Below, piece by piece: positions 18,301 through 26,300 of a DNA stretch of 34,459 nucleotides. The translations under genes and the position numbers were made by a program. The DNA comes from Synechococcales cyanobacterium bin31.maxbin.ball.101 (lineage in GTDB: Bacteria > Cyanobacteriota > Cyanobacteriia > Leptolyngbyales > Leptolyngbyaceae): the NCBI GenBank assembly GCA_013298165.1, contig JAAFJU010000039.1, positions 1-34,459 of the forward strand. The letters run 5' to 3'. Under the pieces are notes generated by a model. It was given only the letters and a program-made list of their open reading frames with translations, was not told the origin of the DNA and searched no databases. Positions within the stretch are counted from its first letter, which is position 1, and each line of letters starts with the position of its first letter.

Positions 18301-20933
18301 GCAATTCCTACGACTCCAGCGGCGTTAGCACTAATCGTATAGTTACCTGCTTTAGTATTGGCAGTAGCGATCGTACTTGCGTTTCCAGCATCATTAGTCA
18401 CAGCAGTAGCATTACTGATACTTGCTGTGGCCATTGTGGCAGGTGTTGTAAATTGGACGACACCACCTGCTACAGGTTCGAGCGGATGATTTGCGACGAC
18501 TTTGGCGGTCAGTACGGTGGAGAAGGGGGTTCCCACTGTTGCGCTTTGTGGGGTTCCGGCGGCAGCGGTGATGGTAAAACCTTGGGATTCAACTGCGCCA
18601 ATGTCGGATGTGCCAACTCGTGCATAGCCTCGCTGATCCAATGTGCTTCCCGCAGCATTCCCAGTATTAATGGCAACGCTGCCTAGCAGTAACGCATGGG
18701 TTTGCGTAAGTCCGCCATAGTTCCCGAGAGGGGTGAGAATTTTGTTGAGGGGTGTGGTGGGAATGATATCCGTAGCAACGGTGGTTACATTAGAAAGGCC
18801 ACTACTGCCGTTATAGCCAAATAGGTTATGGCCATTGGAGGTAATGGTCGCGCTCGTGAAGATTTCGCGTCCATTTCCTGAGTTATTTCCGGCGACGATA
18901 CTGTTGTCGATCGAGAACGTACCATAACCATTGTTATAAATCCCACCGCCGCCAAGAGATGCAGAATTATTACTCAATGTACTATTTCGGAGCGTCAAGC
19001 TTCCACCCCCCGCATTGCGGAGTCCAGCACCTAATTGCGCGGAATTACCACTCAATGTGCTGTTAGTGATGGTGGCAGTATTGTGATTGAAAATCGCACC
19101 GCCCTGACCCAATGTTGTATTGGCTGTGAAGGTGCTGTTGTTGACGATCAAGTTACCATAGTTACTAATACCCGCAGCCGTAGCACTCGTGTTTCCACGA
19201 ATCGTGCTGTTGTTGACGATCATCAATCCATCGTTCGAGAGGGCACCGCCCTGAATGTTGGCACTATTACCCGTTAAGAGACTGTTGCTAACCGTGAGTT
19301 GCCCCAGATTATAGGCCGCACCGCCGCCGTTACCAAAGGCCCGACCATTGACGATCGACATGGCATCCAATGTCACGGTCCGTCCAGGGCTAACGTTAAA
19401 TACCTGAACACTACTATTACCACTGACCGTCGTACTCCCCGCTCCAGCTCCACGGACCATCACATTTTTATTAATCCAAACGGTATTTGCCAACGTGTAG
19501 GTTGCTGCTGCAAGATTGACGGTCCCATTCGCTGCTGCAACATCCACACCGTTTTGCACCGTCCCCGTCGCTCCGACATTCACCGTCGTCGCGGTTCCGT
19601 TTAATCCTGAACCTGCTTTAAGAACGATCGGCTGATTTAAGTTTGCGGTGGGTGCAGTTAATGTCAAGCTTCCCGTATTAGCATTTGCGCTAGCATTAAT
19701 CGTCGCATCTACAGTAATGGAGTTAGTTGCTTGTAGATTAACGTTGCTGCCATTGAGTGCAGTAACGATCGTACTTGCATTAATCGTCGAAGCCGCAGCG
19801 GGTGAATTAGTTCCGGTGGCGATCGTTCCGGTTCCACCTGATGCCACCACGGTCAGATCCGCTGGATCAATCAACCAAGTCCCGGTTTCCCCCTTGAGTG
19901 CCGTGGTCACAACGCTGGCCTTGGGGTCGATCGCGATCGAGGCTTTCCCCGACGTATCCACAAATCCACCATTACCGCCCAGTTCCCCGCCCTTCGCTGA
20001 AATCGCCCCTGAAAACGCTAACTGCTGATCCGCATAGGCCACCACAGTTCCGCCGGATTGCACCCCTTTGCCATCGGCATTGACCACGCCTGCAACCGAG
20101 GCACTGCCACCTGTTAATTTAATCACACCCTCTTCAACGACAACACCCATTGCACTGGGCACCGATCCGCCTGTGAGTAAGGCTGGAAGCGATAAGGGCG
20201 TGGCGATCGGGGCATTGATCAACGTCTTGTCACTTGTCGGCAGATCAAAACTCAACACCGTTCCCGCTTGCCCAATGCGAACCATGGTTTCACCGGGAAT
20301 GGCGGCGATCGTAATATTGCCACCAGGAGCGACGATCGTTCCTGTATTGACCACTGTTCCCCCGACGAGGGCGATCGATCGCCCCGGTGTCACTGCCAGA
20401 GTCCCCGCATTCACCAGACTCCCCGACATCCCGACAAATCCAAAACGGGTGGGGTTTGATGTCAAAATCGCGTAGTTATTAGAACCCACGGCATTAAACC
20501 ACTGCCCAGTCCCAAAGCCCAGTCCATTGGCGGTCGTCGCGGTAAACGCCGCAGGCACATTCAAACTCGCCTCTTTTCCAAATACAATTCCGGACGGATT
20601 GATCAAGTAAAGGTTTGCATTGCTCCCAGACACTTGCAGAAGGCCATTGATCAACGAGGCATTCCCACCCGTCACCCGCCCCAAAATATTAAATGTGTTT
20701 GGGGTTGCGATAAAATTTGCGGTCTGTCCTGCATTCACGCCAAACTGCTGAAAACTATGAAATAAATTTCCACCCGCCTGCGTTCCTCCGGTAATGTCTA
20801 CCCGATTGTTTTGGGTCTTGACCAGCGTTCCTGTACCATCGATCGCAGGCACAATCTGCGCGATCGCCCCCTGCGAACCCAACATCAAAAGCACAGGAAG
20901 CAACGAAGCGATGTGACCAGGGAAGACCTTCAT
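15348..20933 (-). CDS. Giant secreted TPS / beta-helix / Ig-like / CHAT protease protein
   Basis: The protein has about 1861 residues from ATG 20933 (MKVFPGHIASLLPVLLMLGS, cleavage after AIAQ); the frame is open to 21035. In order: a haemagglutinin-type secretion domain (NLYLINPSGIVFG), a Gly/Thr/Asn-rich beta-helix part with PMP-like repeats (GNSANIQGGALSNDG; DNA 18760-19420), five Ig-like (Big_1-type) domains (VTVTDQYGNPVPNSSVSFTV; DNA 17030-18560), a TTGSTEP low-complexity spacer, and a C-terminal CHAT caspase-like protease. The catalytic pair is His in LHLATHANF and Cys in LLVLSACKTAVGD. The C-terminus FWAAFTLVGNPW is typical of CHAT. Two-partner secretion would need a TpsB pore, which is not in the window. 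A CHAT protease on an exported adhesin scaffold is a striking arrangement; target unknown. Confidence 0.9.
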   Translation of the reverse strand: MKVFPGHIASLLPVLLMLGSQGAIAQIVPAIDGTGTLVKTQNNRVDITGGTQAGGNLFHSFQQFGVNAGQTANFIATPNTFNILGRVTGGNASLINGLLQVSGSNANLYLINPSGIVFGKEASLNVPAAFTATTANGLGFGTGQWFNAVGSNNYAILTSNPTRFGFVGMSGSLVNAGTLAVTPGRSIALVGGTVVNTGTIVAPGGNITIAAIPGETMVRIGQAGTVLSFDLPTSDKTLINAPIATPLSLPALLTGGSVPSAMGVVVEEGVIKLTGGSASVAGVVNADGKGVQSGGTVVAYADQQLAFSGAISAKGGELGGNGGFVDTSGKASIAIDPKASVVTTALKGETGTWLIDPADLTVVASGGTGTIATGTNSPAAASTINASTIVTALNGSNVNLQATNSITVDATINASANANTGSLTLTAPTANLNQPIVLKAGSGLNGTATTVNVGATGTVQNGVDVAAANGTVNLAAATYTLANTVWINKNVMVRGAGAGSTTVSGNSSVQVFNVSPGRTVTLDAMSIVNGRAFGNGGGAAYNLGQLTVSNSLLTGNSANIQGGALSNDGLMIVNNSTIRGNTSATAAGISNYGNLIVNNSTFTANTTLGQGGAIFNHNTATITNSTLSGNSAQLGAGLRNAGGGSLTLRNSTLSNNSASLGGGGIYNNGYGTFSIDNSIVAGNNSGNGREIFTSATITSNGHNLFGYNGSSGLSNVTTVATDIIPTTPLNKILTPLGNYGGLTQTHALLLGSVAINTGNAAGSTLDQRGYARVGTSDIGAVESQGFTITAAAGTPQSATVGTPFSTVLTAKVVANHPLEPVAGGVVQFTTPATMATASISNATAVTNDAGNASTIATANTKAGNYTISANAAGVVGIADFNLTNSADVANAIALTSGSNQSTVVDQNFANSLVVTVTDQYGNRVPNSTVNFTVPGTGASGILNPSAITDANGVASIGIKANTKAGSFTAKSSVAGVANTVDFELTNLADVPNIVTTSGSNQSAVVDQNFTNPLVATVSDRFGNPIANSTVTFTVPGSGASGTLSNTTAITDSNGVATIGIKANTKAGLFTTKGSVAGVTGTADFALTNLADIANTITTTSGSGQSTVVNQNFENNLVATVSDRFGNPIANSTVTFAVPTVGASGILTNNSAITNANGIATIALKANTKSGSFTAQGRVTGVTGTAEFALTNLADSPKNITATSGSNQVAVIRTNFANALVVTVTDQYGNPVPNSSVSFTVPNAGASGTFGTNTTTHSAVTDANGNATIVLTANDQEGAFIAQGRVPGITETADFTLNNFSDIPIDLITASEVTSSPSGGDNSSTTNLVSVVSNPVGESTGTTTSESIKSAPTTGSTEPTTGSTEPTTGSTEPTTGSTEPTTGSTEPTTGTAPTAGTTESTSGTESTSGTAPTAGSTESTSETTSTDATNPANSPNSGSTGSSGRTNVSLPAILTIDGNFADDFKGEIPNLNLSESLDGTLLREVEQKTGERPALIYLRTQRSISPGSKPGDKEALNDTLEFTVMTARGNFRRRIPINYTQFMAQVSQFRREVTNPIRTHTTSYLPTAQSLYKTIIEPLNADLKKQNITNLVFLAESGLRSVPFAALHDGKGFLIENYSLALMPSLSLTQIGSYNSLKNAPLLMVGISKMTQNQTALPMVETELKTIAKIWGKNTQYLDDRATRSTLQVIRKDQNFRILHLATHANFISGQPKDAYIQLWNDRLQMGQMKDLDWNRPGLDLLVLSACKTAVGDHESELGFAGLAIKTGVKTTIASLWSVNDTATMSLMSKFYEGLSQSATITDALRQSQLAMIRGTVKIQDNQLLGVNQTGPIVLPEANTDSNRKFTHPYFWAAFTLVGNPW
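16757..16890 (-). repeat. 21-bp coding tandem repeat (TTGSTEP linker)
   Basis: About six near-identical 21-bp units lie head to tail (GCCTGTTGTTGGTTCTGT plus 3 bases on the + strand), encoding heptapeptide TTGSTEP on the minus strand. More diverged units continue to about 16680. The near-identity suggests recent copy-number change by slippage; it is the linker between the Ig-like domains and CHAT. Confidence 0.9.
17030..18560 (-). repeat. Five tandem Ig-like domain repeats, about 300-bp period
   Basis: Five copies of a roughly 95-residue unit occur, each with SGS.QS.VV..NF...LV.TV.D and ending ..F.LTN. Copies 3 and 4 are most alike; copy 1 is the most diverged. This is the coding basis of the stalk in the CHAT protein and is a likely site of homologous copy-number change. 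Confidence 0.8.
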
Positions 20934-21046
20934 GGCAGCAGATTTTTCAGGACGACCCTTTAGTCTTCCCCGATTATCACGGAAAGAGCTATGATAAATG
21001 GCTGATTTAGGTGATTTCCAATATCCTACAGCCAATTCTAGAGCCT

Positions 21047-21181
21047 ACCCAAGGTCATGGCGCTCTAGAAGACGATCGGCGTTTTGAGTGAGGGAGATTT
21101 GCATGGGAGGTTGCCGTGATTGGACCTGTCAGTAGTTTAGGAATTTTGGTGAAATTCTGCTCGATCGCCCCTCCCCAATTT
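21047..21181 (-). pseudogene. Degraded copy of the parD-like antitoxin gene start and its upstream region
   Basis: This 135-bp stretch is nearly identical to 23162-23298, which holds the first codons and the promoter-side region of the intact antitoxin gene. Read on the minus strand it starts MQISLTQNADRLLER like the intact gene, but a 2-base deletion (GGCGC where the intact copy has GATGCG) shifts the frame and a stop follows after codon 19. It is therefore a truncated duplicate, not a gene. It occupies the gap between the CHAT gene and the 21249 gene. Confidence 0.9.
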
Positions 21182-21248
21182 AGGACACATAGGACTTTGA
21201 GCTATAATAAGGAGAAGCTAAAATCTTGAAATTCTTCGAGCGTTCACC

Positions 21249-21629
21249 ATGCAAATTACTCTGGATGTGCCCGATCGAATCGGTGAAAAACTCAAGGCGT
21301 TGGGCGATGACCTAAGGTCGGTCGTAGACCATCGGTTGCCGGAGGCGCTCGATCGGATTTTGGACGAATTCTCTTCTGATTCATTTGCTCCATCCCAAGA
21401 CGAAACCCAAATTCTCGAATTGCTTATCAGTCAACCCAGTCCCGAAAGTATTCTTGCACTGCGTCCCAGCCCAACGTTACAAGCGCGAATGAGTGATCTT
21501 CTTGCAAATAGTAAAGCAAACACGATCGATCGTGCAGGTGAAGCGGAACTCGATCGTTATCTAATGCTAGAACATTGGATTCGTCTTGCTAAAGCCAACG
21601 CTTATAAACAAATCAATACTACGACATGA
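21249..21629 (+). CDS. Small protein overlapping an HNH nuclease gene, possible antitoxin or partner
   Basis: The protein has 126 residues. The start MQITLDVPDRIGEKLKALGD looks like the short beta strand plus helix of antitoxin N-termini. The rest is acidic and helical (LPEALDRILDEF, then QARMSDLLANSKANTIDRAG and EAELDRYLMLEHWIRLAKA). The last codons overlap the HNH gene start by four bases (ATGA at 21626-21629), a strong sign of coupled expression. A GGAG-containing AAGGAGAAG lies at about 21211, too far upstream to be the ribosome site; an ordinary site is not visible. I recall this small protein with an HNH partner as a recurrent cyanobacterial pair. Whether it neutralises the nuclease is inference. 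Confidence 0.75.
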   Translation: MQITLDVPDRIGEKLKALGDDLRSVVDHRLPEALDRILDEFSSDSFAPSQDETQILELLISQPSPESILALRPSPTLQARMSDLLANSKANTIDRAGEAELDRYLMLEHWIRLAKANAYKQINTTT

Positions 21630-22015
21630 GTTACATTTCTCTCGCGTTACGCAAGCAAGTAACCGATCGTGCTGAGTCAAAATGCGAATACTGTAAATTT
21701 CCTCAAGCTTTGTCGTTTTTCACGTTTGAGATGGAACACATCATTTCTGAAAAGCATGACGGTGAAACGACTCTGGGTAATCTTGCGCTGGCTTGTCCAC
21801 CCTGTAATCGGGCTAAAGGTTCAGATTTAGGATCGATCGATCCAGTGACTCAAAAATTGACTCCGTTCTTTCATCCTCGTCTTCAGCAATGGTCTGATCA
21901 TTTTCGCTTTGAAGGTGTGTCGATCGTTCCACTCACGGCAGAAGAACGAGTGACTACAAAAATTCTTCAATTCAATAGTTCCGATCGAATTTCAGAACGA
22001 ACTTATTTAATGTAA
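21626..22015 (+). CDS. HNH endonuclease
   Basis: The protein has 129 residues. It starts MSYISLALRKQVTDRAESKC, with CEYC (zinc knuckle), then EMEHIISEKHDG and LGNLALACPPCNRAKGSD. The HNH elements are the His of EMEH, the Asn of LGNLALAC and the His/Asn pair near CPPCN, with a second C-x2-C (CPPC) completing the zinc site. The family is the common compact HNH nuclease of cyanobacteria. It is the second cistron of a two-gene unit with the 21249 gene. DNA cleavage is likely from family knowledge; the biological target is unknown. Confidence 0.88.
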   Translation: MSYISLALRKQVTDRAESKCEYCKFPQALSFFTFEMEHIISEKHDGETTLGNLALACPPCNRAKGSDLGSIDPVTQKLTPFFHPRLQQWSDHFRFEGVSIVPLTAEERVTTKILQFNSSDRISERTYLM

Positions 22016-22097
22016 TACCGATCGCTCCTCCCCAGACACTCGGACACGATTACGGGAGTTCTGACCCACGCTGAATACGATAAGGATAACTGGAAAA

Positions 22098-22499
22098 ATG
22101 ACCCTTACTTTTAATCCTGAGTCTTATACAGATTTATTGGTTCGGTATCAGCCAAAACCGATCGCAACACCGATCGAGTATGAAGCGGCGATCGCATTGG
22201 CATCGGATCTTGAACACCGATCGAACGTTACATCGGAGGAGGAGACGTTACTAGAACTTTTAGTGACGTTAATTGAAAAATACGAATCGGACCATGAGCC
22301 AGCGATTCCAGTGAGTTCGGGGCGATCGGTCTTGGTTCACTTGATGGATGCACAGGATTTGGAAGCATCAGATTTGGTTGAGATTTTGGGAAATGTTGAG
22401 GTTGTAGAACAGATTTTGAATGGGAAAATCTCGATCGATCTGGAACAGGCGCGATCGTTAGCGAACCGTCTCCACGTCGATCCTCAGATCTTTTTATAA
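22098..22499 (+). CDS. HigA-like antitoxin/transcription regulator without adjacent toxin
   Basis: The protein has 133 residues. The N-terminal part (TPIEYEAAIALASDLEHRSN, then EEETLLELLVTLIEKYESDH) is the helical COG5499 HigA domain, and the C-terminal part (LEASDLVEILGNVEVVEQIL, then LANRLHVDPQIFL) is a helix-turn-helix. HigA normally neutralises HigB, an mRNA interferase encoded just upstream. Here the upstream gene is the HNH nuclease and no HigB-like ORF is present on either side. It is probably an orphan antitoxin or a stand-alone regulator. Confidence 0.85.
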   Translation: MTLTFNPESYTDLLVRYQPKPIATPIEYEAAIALASDLEHRSNVTSEEETLLELLVTLIEKYESDHEPAIPVSSGRSVLVHLMDAQDLEASDLVEILGNVEVVEQILNGKISIDLEQARSLANRLHVDPQIFL

Positions 22500-22552
22500 T
22501 TGCCCCTCCCCAATTCCACATTCACAATTCTAAATTCTTCATTCTAAAATCG

Positions 22553-22574
22553 TTGACAAAGCCTCCCGGAGGGA
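22553..22574. mobile_element. 22-bp hairpin mini-insertion (small dispersed repeat)
   Basis: A 22-bp insert begins TTGACAAAGCCTCCC and ends GGAGGGA, absent from the paralogous site at about 23328. It lies exactly between ATCG and ATCG. TCCC/GGGA forms a 4-bp stem with a GGA loop. Same family as 22589-22612. Too small to encode anything; it must move in trans if at all. Confidence 0.75.
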
Positions 22575-22588
22575 ATCGCAGCGCATCG

Positions 22589-22612
22589 TTGGCGCAGCCT
22601 CCCGGAACGGGA
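22589..22612. mobile_element. 24-bp hairpin mini-insertion (small dispersed repeat)
   Basis: A 24-bp insert begins TTGGCGCAGCCTCCCG and ends AACGGGA, absent from the paralogous site at about 23342. It sits between ATCG and ATCG, like the 22-bp copy 14 bp away. The stem is TCCCG/CGGGA with a GAA loop, one pair longer than in the other copy, so the hairpin is preserved while the length differs. Confidence 0.75.
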
Positions 22613-22636
22613 ATCGCAGCACTAATTGCAAATGCA

Positions 22637-22945
22637 TCAGTCATCAAGATCTTGTAACAGCTTACGTTTTATGTTTCGTCGGACATGCAAGATTCGTGCA
22701 ACCTCAAGCGTATCTTGATTAATTCGATAGAAAATGTAATGCTGTCCCATTCGATATCGAAAGTATCCAGCCCTAATCTCATTACAGGGGGTTCCGAGTT
22801 GGGGTTTGGTCAGAAGGCGTTCAAAGGCTGCATCTAATGATCGCGCATACTTTTCAAATTGCGGAATTCCCCATTGTCCGAGGGTGAACTCTAAAATTTC
22901 ACGGTAGTCTTTTTCAGCCTGTCGAGTGAGACGATAACGTGTCAT
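22637..22945 (-). CDS. ParE/RelE-superfamily toxin
   Basis: The protein has 102 residues: MTRYRLTRQAEKDYREILEF, then YARSLDAAFERLLTKPQLG, and GYFRYRMGQHYIFYRINQDT ... ILHVRRNIKRKLLQ. The A-E-x-D-L-like helix start, the P-x-x-G turn and the RyRmGqHYIFYRI strand are the ParE plasmid-stabilisation pattern. ParE toxins poison gyrase; RelE relatives cut mRNA, and the sequence fits ParE better. It follows its antitoxin gene by 9 bp on the minus strand. Its 3' end abuts the NACHT-tail relic. Confidence 0.9.
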   Translation of the reverse strand: MTRYRLTRQAEKDYREILEFTLGQWGIPQFEKYARSLDAAFERLLTKPQLGTPCNEIRAGYFRYRMGQHYIFYRINQDTLEVARILHVRRNIKRKLLQDLDD

Positions 22946-22954
22946 AGTCTCGTC

Positions 22955-23221
22955 CTAAGCGGATTGTGCGGTGTGAGCGGCGAGGACTTGCGCTTTGATC
23001 TCGTCTAGGGTGAGGGCTGAAAATTCTCCTGCATCTGCTTCATCGGCTCCGATCGCGACTTCAGAGCGGAACCATTCCAACAGCTCCGGGGATTCATCAT
23101 TGCTGAGTTCAGACATCATTCGCTCTAAGGCGACTTCGATAACGGCGGCGGGGTCGCTGTAACCCAAGGTCATGATGCGTTCTAGAAGACGATCGGCGTT
23201 TTGGGTGAGGGAGATTTGCAT
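22955..23221 (-). CDS. ParD-like antitoxin of the adjacent ParE toxin
   Basis: The protein has 88 residues, starting MQISLTQNADRLLERIMTLG and YSDPAAVIEVALERMM. This short strand plus two helices is a ribbon-helix-helix-type DNA-binding start, and the acidic C-terminal tail (EVAIGADEADAGEFSALTLD) is the toxin-wrapping part. The antitoxin-first order and 9-bp gap are usual for parDE; such antitoxins repress their own promoter. The first part of the gene and its upstream sequence are duplicated in degraded form at 21047-21181. Confidence 0.88.
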   Translation of the reverse strand: MQISLTQNADRLLERIMTLGYSDPAAVIEVALERMMSELSNDESPELLEWFRSEVAIGADEADAGEFSALTLDEIKAQVLAAHTAQSA

Positions 23222-23314
23222 GGGAGGTTGCCGTAATTGGACCTATCAGTAGTTTAGCAATTTTGGTGAAATTTTGCTCGATCGCCCCTCCCCAAATTTC
23301 CCATTCACCCTTCT

Positions 23315-26300
23315 TCATTCCAAAATCGATCGCAGCGCATCGATCGCAGCACCAATTGGCACATCATCAGGCTGTTGCTCGATCCATTGCACTAAAGCGG
23401 GGAGAACTTCGATCGACTTTTTACCAAGTTTCCCTAACGCGGATGCCGCTCTAGAACGTATTACAAGATCTATGCGGGAATCATTTTCCTTGAGTAAGTT
23501 CAGCAATTCACTCAACACTTCTGGTGATACATTTCCCAACTGAATTAACGCGACTGCGGCATCAACACGCACCCAAGAACTATCATCCTTGAGTAAGCTC
23601 AGCAATCCACCCAATACTTCTGGTGACACACTTCTCAACTGAACTAACGCGACTGCGGCATCAGCACGTATCCAAGAAGTATCATCCTTGAGTAAGTTCA
23701 GCAATCCACCCAATACTTCTGGCAATGCGCTTCCCAATTTACCTAACGCGACTGCTGCCTTGGCACGAACATTGCGATCATCATCCTTGAGTGCGTTCAG
23801 TAATCCACCCTGCACTTCTTGCGAAGCATACCCCAAATCACCTAATACTATTGCCACACAACAGCGAACATCAAAATCATCATCCTTGAGTGCATTCAGC
23901 AATAGACTCACCAGTTCTGGCGACGCACTCCCCAACTGAACTAACGCACCTGCTGCTCTGAAACGAACATTGCGATCATCGTCCTTGAGTAAGTTCAGCA
24001 ATCCACTCAACACTTCTGCCGACGCATTCTTCAACTCACCTAACGCGACTACTGCACCAAAACGAATATCAGAATCATCAGCCTTGAGTAACTTCAGCAA
24101 TCCACTCAACACTTCTGCCGTCGCATTCTCCAACTCACCTAACGCGACTGCCGCACTCTCACGAACATTAGAATCATCGTCCTTGAGTAACTTCAGCAAT
24201 TCACTTAACACTTCTACCGACGCATTCCCCAATTTGCCTAGCGATTCTGACGCACTATCACGAACATCAGAATCATCATCCTTGAGCAAGCTCAACAACG
24301 TTTCGATCGCCTCTTCCTTGCACCCCAAAGAAGCCTGAAATTCTAGCAGTCGGAACCGATCGATCGCCCCTTCCCCACTTTTCAACCGCTCCCAAACATC
24401 CGCTTCAACTGCGGTTTCACCTAATCGCTTAATAATCTCAGCCGACTCTGAGCGGGCTTTACTCCCATTACGTTCACGATCGCCCACCTCGATCGTAACC
24501 AATCCATCCAGTATTTCCCCAACCAATCCCTCCGCAACCGTCTTCAATCCCTCCGGATCTTCCGTCAAACACCAACCCGCAAACAACAAATCTCGTTTCA
24601 ACCACTTTTCATACTCACTCCCCGATCGCAAAACCACCTCGATCGCCCGCGCCGCCCGCTTCTTCTTCAGCTTCGACACCAGCAATAGCAATACCTCCCG
24701 CCAATGCGGATCATGCAGATGCGATCGAATATGCTCCTCAATGACTTCATCTTCCCCTTCCTCAAACCGATCGTAAATCTCCTCAGCCGTCAAATACTCC
24801 TGAAACGTCTTATGCACAAACGCATAGCGATCCTTCCCCTGCTCATTCAGTAATCCTGTCCGACGTTGAATAAACGACACAAATCGCTTCGCTTCCGCTT
24901 TCGCCTCATGAGAGTCACACTTTCTTCGAGCTTTAATCTCCCGCTGTAATTGCCGCATTAACTCATCCGTATCAATTAGCGTTCCCCCATCCGTTTCCCC
25001 CGCACTTCCCTGCGTATGAATCCAATACGCCAACTTCTTCAACACATACAGCACATCATCTGGTTTTAAATACTCCAATACTCCATACAGTTTAAGATCT
25101 TTCCCACTATCCCAACTTTTTAACAATGTCTCCACCGCACTCTCATACAGCTTAAACCGCCGTCTCGGCAACTCCGCTTGATAGCGATGAATCAACGCAA
25201 TGATCGTCAACAGCAATGGATTACTCGAAAGCCGTCGAATCCGATCGTTCCCCTTAAACGCCGATCGCAAATCCTCCTTCCGCCGTTTCGCCAACCCCTT
25301 GTCCACTTCCCGACTGTCATACCAATGATCAATAAACGTATCGACTTGCCGATCATCAAACGGCTCTAACGTATAGTGCGGAAACGACTCCAAATTAAAA
25401 AAGTCCCACCGATACCCCGCCGGACGCGACGTAATCACCGCCGGACAAGCATCATACGAACCCAAAAACGTCTCAATCTGTTCCACGATCGATCGTCGTT
25501 GCCCCTCATCCACCACCTCATCCAACCCATCCAACAAAATCAACGCCCGACCCCGCTCCAACCAATGCTCAAAAAATCCGATCGGCAACGCCTTCACCGA
25601 CAGACTCTCCTCCGCATACCACTGCAAATACTTCAACACCCCCAACTCCGGCTTCAGCACCCAATCCCGAATCCGAATCACCACAGGCAACCAGTCTTGC
25701 CCCGCCTCTAACCCAATCAGCGTCGGATCATTCCCCACCTGTCCACACAGCATCAACGCAAAATAACTCGCCAACGTCGTCTTCCCCGATCCCGGCGCAC
25801 CCAACAAAACCGCCTTGTTTTTAGATTGAGTCAACACCTTCTGCGCGGGAATTTTTGGACCACTGCGATCGCGAGTCGCCCACGATCGTTGTTCTTGAGC
25901 AATGGCATTTTGTTTCGCACTAGCTTGAGCCTGTCTATGCGCAGAGACTTGACTGTCTGACATATCACGACGAACCACATCAGGACCATCCCAATCAATC
26001 GTCTGAACTCTTGCCCATAACGCATCATCATTCATTCCAATCGTTTGTCTCTTCTCCTCCCGCACATCTGGCATCACAAAAATCTGTGCTAAAACTTCCT
26101 GCTTCTCCACCTCTTGACCCGACACCGCAATCCCCACAAACTTCACATCATCCACCCGATGCGCAAGCTGTCTAAGATATTGCTCCTTCGCCACCTGAAA
26201 CCGAATACAAGCCGCCGTCTTCTCCCGAAACATCGCCGCAAACGTCGTCACCCACCGCTCCAGACTCCCCCAAACCAACTCCAGCCCCAACTCCCCCGCC

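Larger units (their letters stand above)
22501..22640 (-). pseudogene. Relic of a NACHT-gene 3' end carrying two mini-insertions
   Basis: Once two short insertions are removed, this stretch aligns with 23282-23361, the end of the NACHT gene and the spacer after it: TTCTTCATTC.AAAATCG, ATCGCAGCGCATCG, ATCGCAGCAC.AATTG. It therefore descends from a second copy of that gene tail (coding DALRSILE-stop on the minus strand in the intact version). The remainder of the gene is gone. It lies between the HigA-like gene and the ParE-type toxin. Confidence 0.8.

Noticed and set aside
23400-24310. Regular 99-bp repeats as a CRISPR array
   Set aside because: The repeats are translated HEAT units in one long frame, have no unique spacers, and are degenerate along their full length.
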